Virus record (IMG/VR): IMGVR_UViG_3300021963_000083
Coordinates: 1 to 64,000 of that record
From: a virus
DNA length: 64,000 nt
Strand: one strand, 5' to 3'
Part shown: one piece after another, positions 57,857-64,000 of the stretch
Position numbering within the stretch: the stretch's first letter is position 1
Layout: each line of letters opens with the position of its first letter
Program-made: the position numbers and the translations under genes
Notes under the pieces: model-generated
Seen by the model: only the letters and a program-made list of their open reading frames with translations
Told to the model about the DNA's origin: nothing
Database searches by the model: none

Positions 57857-59257
57857 TTAGGCTCTCCTTGTGTAGAATCGACCTATTGCCATTGCCTGTA
57901 CGATTTCTCGTACGGATTTGTCAACCAAAGTTCTTGGATCTCTTGCTGGAGTGTTCCATGGCGGCGCTCCTTTTGTCCTATCAAATACATCGTATGGATC
58001 TCTTTGATAATCAAATACAACGCTTGGGTATCCATCTTTTGTAGTCTCTACATTAACTATTCGGGTACTGTTTGCAAAACGACCAGTTCTATATACCAGT
58101 CCTGGTGCTCCCATGTTATTGGCCACTTGTTCTGGTAGTCTTTTATTAATGATAGCTATTAATGATGCCCAATTAGTTTTTGGTCTAGCCGTTGCCTCCT
58201 CTTTAGGGGCAGATAACTTATTACCTTTAAGTGACTCTTTTTCGGCACTAGTGCTTGATCGTCCTGTTATTTTTGATTGGGCCTGGCTTTTAGATGAAGT
58301 AGCTTTGCTTATTTTTGAGGTCTTGGCTCCACTATTTTTAGCTGCGGTACCTAGTCTAGAAACTGCTATTTCTACGGCACTGCTGGAACTTTTTGTAGTA
58401 AATAGATTTGTACTTTTTAATAAGTACCTTTCCACTTCTTTACTTAATGCATTAAGAGTAGCTTTTTCCCTGCTAGAATCTCTTTGGTTTCTAAAGGCTG
58501 ATTCTTCGTTGAGCTTCAAAGTAGTAGTAAATTGCTTTATTAAATTACCTGCCTCTTTTTTCGCATAGCTAGCTACTTGTATCTTTAATTCTGCTCTATC
58601 TTCTTTACTGGCTTTTATTCCAGATAATGCTGTCGAAGCTCCCTTTATAGAAGATAGCTTCTTAAGTATTTCAGCCTTTCTTCTAATACTTACTGATCCA
58701 CTCTTGTCATGACCTAACTGAAATAGACCACTACTTCTTACCTCGTTTCCGTATTCGTTTATGTATTTATTACCATATAAGGCTTTATCCACAGATTCGG
58801 AGTCATCAGCAAAAAATACGTCTAAATGAATCTTATCTCTTAGTCCTGGTAATTTACGTGCTCTAACTTGGTTAATAGATCTAAATACATCTATATTTCC
58901 TGACCCAGATTTTTTCTTACCACCAGTAGCTATAACTACAAAAGACTCGGCCGTACTACCTTTGGAGAATCTTAAAGAAGCCTCTCCCTTAAACTTACGC
59001 ATTGAATCGTATAAATCTTTTACATAATCTTTTAATAGTGCATGTAGGACTTGTTTGCGTCTGGCTATTTCACCAGCAGTAGGATTTCCTACAGTCATTA
59101 TTAGATTATCTAACTGGTATAGAGCCTCTTCGTTTAGACTATTAAGATCTACACTAAATTCATGTTTATAAGAGTTTAAGGTCTCTCTTAAAGTACTATT
59201 AGCCTCTATCTGTTTGGTTATATTACCTACTATAATAGATAGATTGCGACTAGACAT
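57857..59257 (-). CDS. Neck / head-tail joining protein with Lys/Ser-rich middle (466 aa)
   Basis: The C-terminal part (RPKTNWASLIAIINKRLPEQ, NNMGAPGLVYRTGRFANSTRI, VVFDYQRDPYDVFDRTKGAP) looks like HK97 gp10-type or neck proteins. The middle is Lys/Ser/Ala-rich and repetitive (SKISKATSSKSQAQSKITGR). The N-terminal 200 residues have IHLDVFFADDSESVDKALYG, not recognised. It is over twice the length of usual gp10 proteins, so an additional domain has been joined. The role is inferred mainly from position between adaptor and terminator genes. Confidence 0.6.
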   Translation of the reverse strand: MSSRNLSIIVGNITKQIEANSTLRETLNSYKHEFSVDLNSLNEEALYQLDNLIMTVGNPTAGEIARRKQVLHALLKDYVKDLYDSMRKFKGEASLRFSKGSTAESFVVIATGGKKKSGSGNIDVFRSINQVRARKLPGLRDKIHLDVFFADDSESVDKALYGNKYINEYGNEVRSSGLFQLGHDKSGSVSIRRKAEILKKLSSIKGASTALSGIKASKEDRAELKIQVASYAKKEAGNLIKQFTTTLKLNEESAFRNQRDSSREKATLNALSKEVERYLLKSTNLFTTKSSSSAVEIAVSRLGTAAKNSGAKTSKISKATSSKSQAQSKITGRSSTSAEKESLKGNKLSAPKEEATARPKTNWASLIAIINKRLPEQVANNMGAPGLVYRTGRFANSTRIVNVETTKDGYPSVVFDYQRDPYDVFDRTKGAPPWNTPARDPRTLVDKSVREIVQAMAIGRFYTRRA

Positions 59258-59828
59258 TACGGTACATATCTAATATTCTAATAATATGTACTGGCCACTC
59301 CGTAGCTAGGCTCGATCCTTTGCTAGTGCTATTATCAATAGAGGTATTACCAAGTGTACGCTTTTCTTTATACTCTTCTTTGACATACATATGTATTAAG
59401 TCTAAGCAGGCCATTCTTAGATCGAGAGGTACAGTAGCGTAGCCAGCTGTATAAGTTACTTTTACAGCGCCATAGCCTTCAGGCCAGTATGCTGATTTTC
59501 CGTGTATGTATATGCAGTCTACATCAGGGTCCACGTAGTATTCTACAGGATCCATAGTCACATATGCTTTATCGTAGTCTTCTCTAGTCTGTACGCTCAC
59601 TACTGCTTTTATTGGCCATTCATTTAATTGTAAGGAAGCCTGGCCCTGTTGTACATTAAATGTTTCAACACGTGGAGTAGTGTAGTAGTCTATAATAGAG
59701 TGTCCCACGAAAGTTCTTACAAGAACATTTACAGAGTTGATAATGTACTGTAGTTCAGTATCTGCGTCTGTTTTAGTAATCTTCTTATAAGTTTTGTAAT
59801 CTTCTAAAGTTACTAATGGTGCTCCCAT
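59250..59828 (-). CDS. Head-tail adaptor (HK97 gp6-like, 192 aa)
   Basis: The product starts MGAPLVTLEDYKTYKKITKT DADTELQYIINSVNVLVRTF, the helical gp6 start, then YYTTPRVETFNVQQGQASLQ LNEWPIKAV and YYVDPDVDCIYIHGKSAYWP with VKVTYTAGYATVPLDLRMAC. This is the DNA-packaging adaptor family that forms a 12-13-mer ring under the portal. A terminator lies between it and the capsid gene, so its level can be lower than that of capsid. It overlaps the next gene by eight bases. Confidence 0.85.
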   Translation of the reverse strand: MGAPLVTLEDYKTYKKITKTDADTELQYIINSVNVLVRTFVGHSIIDYYTTPRVETFNVQQGQASLQLNEWPIKAVVSVQTREDYDKAYVTMDPVEYYVDPDVDCIYIHGKSAYWPEGYGAVKVTYTAGYATVPLDLRMACLDLIHMYVKEEYKEKRTLGNTSIDNSTSKGSSLATEWPVHIIRILDMYRNV

Positions 59829-59838
59829 GGTGTCTCCT

Positions 59839-59873
59839 AATAAGAAAGGGGGCTGCTGGTAGCAGCAACCCCC
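59839..59873 (-). terminator. Terminator after the major capsid gene
   Basis: On the minus strand GGGGGTTGCTG, loop CTAC, CAGCAGCCCCC, then TTTCTTATT. The 11-bp stem has one G-U pair. It would lower transcription into the connector genes. Confidence 0.8.
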
Positions 59874-59890
59874 TCCCAGTTAATGTAGAA

Positions 59891-62530
59891 TTAAGCGTAC
59901 TTAAGACCGATAACTGACTTAGCGTTTGGAATGATTTCCTTGAAGCCAAGACGCTGAGTTGTTGCAAGAACCTTGTGCTGATTTTCAACTAGGTACTGGC
60001 TCTCAACTGTTACGCCACGCTGACGTGGAACAACGAAGTTACGTGTGTTAACTGCTAGCGCGTGGTACTTACCAGTTGCTGCTGCTGGGAATTCGTCGCA
60101 AACCATTACGGATGAACCGAAGATCTGACCTACTTCACCAGTTAGCTTTGTAGCCTGCTGGTTAACTAGGTTGAAGTCCTGGAATTCAGCATCTTCTAGT
60201 AGTTCGAAGTAGCACTGCTGTGAAACGATGTATGCAACGTCATTTGGACGTAGACCATACTTGCCCATGTTCTTACGTAGGCCTAGTAGAGCAGCTGCGG
60301 TTAGCGGTGTTGCTGTACCAGCGGCTGTTACTGTGCGGCTCTGTGTAGAAGCGTACTTTAGAAGACCTGATGCAGCTGTTGCTGAAACTGAAGGATATGC
60401 ACCATCAGCGTGTCCACCAAGAAGGATTAGGTTTTCAACACCACGTGCGTGCTGACGGATCATGCCTTCGCGTAGTAGTGGAAGAATTGGGATAATTCCA
60501 TCTTCTTCTGTTTCGTTACCTAGGTAGCTCTTAGCAATCATCTTGATTGTGCGTAGTTCGATTTCAGTTAGTGCTATACCATCTTCTGAACCTACTGCAA
60601 CGCCACGTGAATCAAGAGTACCAGCTGGTGCTGTACCTGGAAGCGCAGCATTACCTGTGATAGTTGCATAGTTGGTGTCTGGCATGATCGGTAGAACCAT
60701 GCTTGCAGTTGTCATCGCGATTTCACGGAACATAGGAGCTAGGATTAGTTCTAGCTGGATATCACGTTCGATATTGATTGAAACTTCGCGCTCGAAGTTA
60801 TCGCTTGATACAGCAACGGATGACATTGTGTTGACCTTCTGAAGAAGATTCTTTGCAAACTCTGTGTTATATCCCTTTCCAGTGATACGACCTAGTAGGA
60901 ATGCATCGTCCATTTCCTGGGCGAATTGCTTCTGCCATTCGTTGCTGTTGCCGCCACGGTCAGCGAATACACGCTTGCTGTTAGCAATGTTCTGTAGTTC
61001 AGCTGACTTTTCAGCTAGTTCTGTACGTAGACCTTCGAGCTTTGTATTTAGGTCTGTGTTGTCATCCTTGAAGCGCTTTTCTAGTTCTGCGAATAGCTTT
61101 TCTTCTGAAGATGCGATAACTTGTGCTACGATCTTTTCGTTAGCAGCCTTTTCGTCAGCAGCCTTCTGTGCAGCAGCTGCATCAGCGGCAGCCTTTGCTG
61201 CCATTGCGTCTGCAATGCCTTTCTGAATCTGTGCGTTAATTGTTTCGTCGTCCATTTTAATTTTCCTCGACGCCATTTCAGCGCCCTCTGATGAGCCTCC
61301 GGTTTCAGCGAGAGGCTGACCACCTAGAGCATTTTCGAATTGTTTTCTAAAAGTAAGATAGTCGCTTTGACTATCGAATGATTTAGCTACAGAGAATGTA
61401 GCGTCTTGATTACAAGGTATAGAAACTACTGATACCTCAAGTAATTCTGCATCTTTAACGATTAAGCCATCAACTGACTTATCGTATTCCGCATCTTTAA
61501 TTAAAAAGCCTACAGAGAATGTCGAAAGAACTCCTTCTTTGACTAAGTTGTGAATATCTCCAGCACTCTTGCTGATGATTCCCTTGATCTTTAGTCCTGT
61601 ATTATCTGTAAGTATTTCTACAACCTTGCCTATTGGTTTATCATAATTATGATTGAATAGTAAGATTGGATTGGTTTGAAAGTTTTTTAGGCCTCCCTTA
61701 GTCCATGCAGTAGATAAGATTCTATCAGCTGAACGGTCAATAGCGTTTGTGCTAGCATAACCTGCTATAATAAGCTCACCGTCACTATCTTCGTGCATGT
61801 CCTTGATGGAGGAATCAAGCTTAAATATTTTATTCACACTATTCTCCTCTGGAGCAGGCACATTTTCGATACCTTTTCTCTTAACTTTAGTAAGCGTAGA
61901 AAAACGATGACCTACAAGAGTATCAGTTTCTACTTCATCCTTATATATCCGAATGAGTGCCGCGGGGTCTTCTTTAGTTGCATCTATGGAGAAGCTGCTA
62001 TCAGGAATACCTAAAGTGCCTTCTCTCATAATGTGCTCTATACGGCCCATTGCCTTTCCGCCAGAAGAGTTCCACTCTACAAAATCACCAAGTTTTAAAT
62101 CTTTTGGACCTGCTGTTTCATGTACGTCTTCTAGACCGTCCTCGTCTTCATCTTCAGAGTATTCTTTAGTATAGTCTAGGGATTTACCTTCTAGCCTATC
62201 TAGCGTCTCACTCTTGGCTCTAGCCCATGTCTGGCCGGGGTCTCCACCCCAAAGTGCCCAAGCAACTCTACCGTTAGAAGGAAAACCAGGCTCTCCAGGA
62301 CTAAATCCTTCGCCTTGTTTATCTACTTCGTGTCTGCTGAAAAAGCTATGCATCCTACGTACAGTACTTGGTGATAGTTCTTGCTTATTTACAAGTTGCC
62401 TTGCACGAGCTAGACCTACCGGAGTACCTCCGTCGAATCCATCCTTTCTCCAGTCGAGAGCTTTTTGTGCCTCTTTTGCCATGCCATCGGTAGGAGTTAA
62501 ATCAATATCTTCTCCACCTACTCTCGCCAT
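59891..62530 (-). CDS. Prohead protease joined in frame to HK97-fold major capsid protein (879 aa)
   Basis: Domains in order. Residues 1-115: a helical DNA/packaging-associated domain with RQLVNKQELSPSTVRRMHSFF and PSNGRVAWALWGGDPG. About 147-217: a Tudor-like domain (LGDFVEWNSSGGKAMGRIEH). About 240-385: S78 prohead protease with H294 (LLFNHNYDKPIG) and S339 (LSTFSVGF). From M426: a coiled coil rich in Ala/Lys/Glu (delta or scaffold domain), then the HK97-fold capsid (RDIQLELILAPMFREIAMTT, ALPGTAPAGTLDSRGVAVGS, RQHARGVENLILLGG). A ribosome binding site sits before M426, so capsid can also be made alone. The protease should cut off residues up to the mature capsid. Confidence 0.88.
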   Translation of the reverse strand: MARVGGEDIDLTPTDGMAKEAQKALDWRKDGFDGGTPVGLARARQLVNKQELSPSTVRRMHSFFSRHEVDKQGEGFSPGEPGFPSNGRVAWALWGGDPGQTWARAKSETLDRLEGKSLDYTKEYSEDEDEDGLEDVHETAGPKDLKLGDFVEWNSSGGKAMGRIEHIMREGTLGIPDSSFSIDATKEDPAALIRIYKDEVETDTLVGHRFSTLTKVKRKGIENVPAPEENSVNKIFKLDSSIKDMHEDSDGELIIAGYASTNAIDRSADRILSTAWTKGGLKNFQTNPILLFNHNYDKPIGKVVEILTDNTGLKIKGIISKSAGDIHNLVKEGVLSTFSVGFLIKDAEYDKSVDGLIVKDAELLEVSVVSIPCNQDATFSVAKSFDSQSDYLTFRKQFENALGGQPLAETGGSSEGAEMASRKIKMDDETINAQIQKGIADAMAAKAAADAAAAQKAADEKAANEKIVAQVIASSEEKLFAELEKRFKDDNTDLNTKLEGLRTELAEKSAELQNIANSKRVFADRGGNSNEWQKQFAQEMDDAFLLGRITGKGYNTEFAKNLLQKVNTMSSVAVSSDNFEREVSINIERDIQLELILAPMFREIAMTTASMVLPIMPDTNYATITGNAALPGTAPAGTLDSRGVAVGSEDGIALTEIELRTIKMIAKSYLGNETEEDGIIPILPLLREGMIRQHARGVENLILLGGHADGAYPSVSATAASGLLKYASTQSRTVTAAGTATPLTAAALLGLRKNMGKYGLRPNDVAYIVSQQCYFELLEDAEFQDFNLVNQQATKLTGEVGQIFGSSVMVCDEFPAAATGKYHALAVNTRNFVVPRQRGVTVESQYLVENQHKVLATTQRLGFKEIIPNAKSVIGLKYA
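61253..61268 (-). promoter_or_regulatory. Internal ribosome binding site and start of the capsid part
   Basis: On the minus strand GAGGAAAATTAAA precedes ATG GAC GAC (ATG at 61253-61255). GAGG is nine bases from the ATG. Starting here gives a 454-residue product (59891-61255) equal to scaffold plus capsid. Confidence 0.7.
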
Positions 62531-62532
62531 TA

Positions 62533-62841
62533 TTAAGCTCCTTTAGTCTTTTCGACTGCTGGCTTAACTGCTGGTGCCGGTGCTTCTACTGGAGCCTCTA
62601 CTGGAGCTTCTGTAGACTGGGCTGGAGCTGAAGGAGTAGTTGGTACTGATGTGGAACCATCATACTGCTTAATATCTCCAACCATATTTAATAAACGTGA
62701 CCATGATCCGATTCCTCTTTTTACGAGTTGGAATCTAATTGGAACATCATTAGCGTTTTTATATTCTTCTGCAGTTAGTACTCTACCTTTAGAGGCAAAA
62801 TATGCACCAATCTGCTCTACGATATTTGTTCGTCTAGTCAT
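62533..62841 (-). CDS. Small conserved protein between portal and protease-capsid genes (102 aa)
   Basis: The product starts MTRRTNIVEQIGAYFASKGR and contains EYKNANDVPIRFQLVKRGIG SWSRLLNMV, a helical region with a helix-turn-helix look that I know from small proteins in this position in marine phages. The C-terminal third is Pro/Ala/Glu-rich (APVEAPVEAPAPAVKPAVEK) and disordered. Head assembly or DNA packaging is likely from its position. Its ATG overlaps the portal stop. Confidence 0.65.
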   Translation of the reverse strand: MTRRTNIVEQIGAYFASKGRVLTAEEYKNANDVPIRFQLVKRGIGSWSRLLNMVGDIKQYDGSTSVPTTPSAPAQSTEAPVEAPVEAPAPAVKPAVEKTKGA

Positions 62842-64000
62842 TAGTTGTTTCCTGTGTTATCATCTTGAGGTGGTGCGCCCCCTTGTGAAGGATCTACTGC
62901 ACTTCCTGCTATATTTTGAGGTATACGTATACCATCATTTCCAGGCAGTACATCCCTACCCAATCCGATTCTAGCTTCATTGGCAGTAATAATACCGCCA
63001 TTGACTAGTGTTGAGTAGAAGGCTGCTTCGTCTCTTAACTCTGGCTGTAGAGCGGGTATTCCGGATACGTTCTCTATAATCTCAAATCCAAAGAACATTT
63101 GTAACGCAGAGTTCACCTTCTTAATAATAGGAATGATGGTCTCTAAGTAGTATAGTCTATGGTTTGGTCTAAGATTAGCGTTATTACCGCTATCAACTAG
63201 GACAGGTGGTACGCCTAAAGCCTTTAAAATTACTTTTTCGTTGGTGTCTATTGACCCAGCGAAATCTAAATCTTTAAAACTGACAGTAGTTAGTGGATCT
63301 ACCACCATACCGCCGTCTAGAATTAATGGACTTCTTCCGCCAGACTGAGGTCTGTAAGAAGTCTTCCAATCTTCTTTCATTCTTTCTTTAATACGGTGAC
63401 TTAGTACGTCCGGACTTCTAATCACTAGGCCCGGTACTGCTCCGTTTGTAAAGAAGTTATCTTGAAAATCTCTCATTGACTTCATAAGCTTCATTGTTCG
63501 TAAAGCTGGTTTCAGTCGAGATGCGCCTCTATAAAGTGAGATAGCGCTATTATCTTTGATATGAATAATTTCATTAACATTGAAATCTATAGTCCCTTGG
63601 AACGTATATTTTTCAACATATGTCTTTTCGTCTGAGTAGATAGTTACCTTATTCGCTGGTAGCTGATATAAGTGCTGACCGTCCCAATATAGGAAGATGT
63701 TACCATCAATAATCAGGTCCATAATCATATTTCGTCTAAACGAGTGAATGTCTTGGAAAGGGTTAGGCTGAACATTTAGTAATGTTTCTACCGTTTTCTT
63801 CTTTACTCCGCTTACTTTAGGAAATCCAATCTTGTCAGATCCTACTTTGAAATTTATCTCAGCGGCATCGTCAATAATCATATTAACTGCGCGATTAACA
63901 ATTTCTAAGTTTTCATAATAATAAATGTAAGTGCGTTCTGGCTCAGTGCTAGGACTTTGTGACTCCATATAGGAGATCCAGCGCTGACCAGGATTTAGTT
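62841..64000 (-). CDS. Portal protein, partial (start lies outside the window)
   Basis: The visible frame is open to the right edge with NPGQRWISYMESQSPSTEPE and then TYIYYYENLEIVNRAVNMII, the usual start region of HK97-family portals. DFQDNFFTNGAVPGLVIRSP, LDFAGSIDTNEKVILKALGV PPVLVD and GGIITANEARIGLGRDVLPG are typical portal segments. The portal is the 12-subunit ring through which DNA enters and leaves the head. At least 386 residues are present. The terminase genes should follow beyond 64000. Confidence 0.9.
   Translation of the reverse strand, partial: LNPGQRWISYMESQSPSTEPERTYIYYYENLEIVNRAVNMIIDDAAEINFKVGSDKIGFPKVSGVKKKTVETLLNVQPNPFQDIHSFRRNMIMDLIIDGNIFLYWDGQHLYQLPANKVTIYSDEKTYVEKYTFQGTIDFNVNEIIHIKDNSAISLYRGASRLKPALRTMKLMKSMRDFQDNFFTNGAVPGLVIRSPDVLSHRIKERMKEDWKTSYRPQSGGRSPLILDGGMVVDPLTTVSFKDLDFAGSIDTNEKVILKALGVPPVLVDSGNNANLRPNHRLYYLETIIPIIKKVNSALQMFFGFEIIENVSGIPALQPELRDEAAFYSTLVNGGIITANEARIGLGRDVLPGNDGIRIPQNIAGSAVDPSQGGAPPQDDNTGNN

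Overview
The window is 64 kb of a virulent-looking, long-tailed dsDNA phage (siphovirus type) of moderate to low GC. Almost every base is coding, genes overlap by ATGA or TAATG junctions, and there is no integrase, repressor pair, insertion sequence or CRISPR array. Two signs point to an alphaproteobacterial host. The phage carries a circularly permuted (two-piece) tmRNA whose tag, ANDNDSFADIRLAA, starts with the ANDN typical of alphaproteobacterial tags. Its promoters are all plain host sigma70 type (TTGACA/TTGACT, exactly 17 bp, TATAAT-like), with no phage RNA polymerase seen. The replication genes resemble phage T5: an NAD-dependent ligase split into two genes, a UvsW/D10-like helicase, SbcD/SbcC-like D12/D13 and a D15-like flap nuclease. 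They are mixed with genes common in marine phages (phoH, hsp20, PC4, thyX, class II RNR).

Layout. 1-674 (minus): start of dUTPase, two small unknown genes and a SANT/Myb-like protein behind one promoter. 730-1400 (plus): a DUF1289-like gene, a small ORF and the permuted tmRNA with a tRNA-like element inside its intervening loop. 1400-6511 (plus): small genes, a two-gene spanin pair for lysis, thyX, helix-turn-helix proteins, an S-adenosylmethionine-decarboxylase-like gene and small membrane proteins. 6559-15455 (plus): a tail-fibre cassette with shared N- and C-terminal modules, two glycine-rich fibres and one large fibre ending in an S74 chaperone. 15499-18415 (plus): eight tRNA genes interleaved with small genes and hsp20. 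18470-37188 (plus): PC4, split ligase with thioredoxin and a T5orf172/GIY-YIG-like gene, DnaB-like helicase, primase, family A polymerase, 2OG oxygenase, PhoH, UvsW-like helicase, ssDNA-binding protein, SbcD/SbcC, a resolvase-like nuclease, flap nuclease and class II ribonucleotide reductase.

A strong two-way terminator at 37.2 kb separates these from the late genes, all on the minus strand and transcribed from 64000 down to 37229: portal (cut by the window end), a small protein, a single frame joining prohead protease and HK97-fold major capsid protein, head-tail connectors, tail terminator, two tail-tube-like proteins, an overlapping tail-assembly-chaperone pair, a 1769-residue tape measure, distal tail protein, tip protein J-like and three large fibre or adhesin proteins. 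Terminase and endolysin are not in the window.

The most notable items are the phage-borne permuted tmRNA, the protease-capsid frame with an internal ribosome binding site exactly at the capsid start, a likely +1 frameshift at CCT-TGA in the chaperone pair, three promoters placed so that their transcripts start at or within about two bases of the ATG (leaderless), and a promoter whose -35 box is the right arm of the preceding terminator. All calls come from reading the sequence; no database search or folding program was run.
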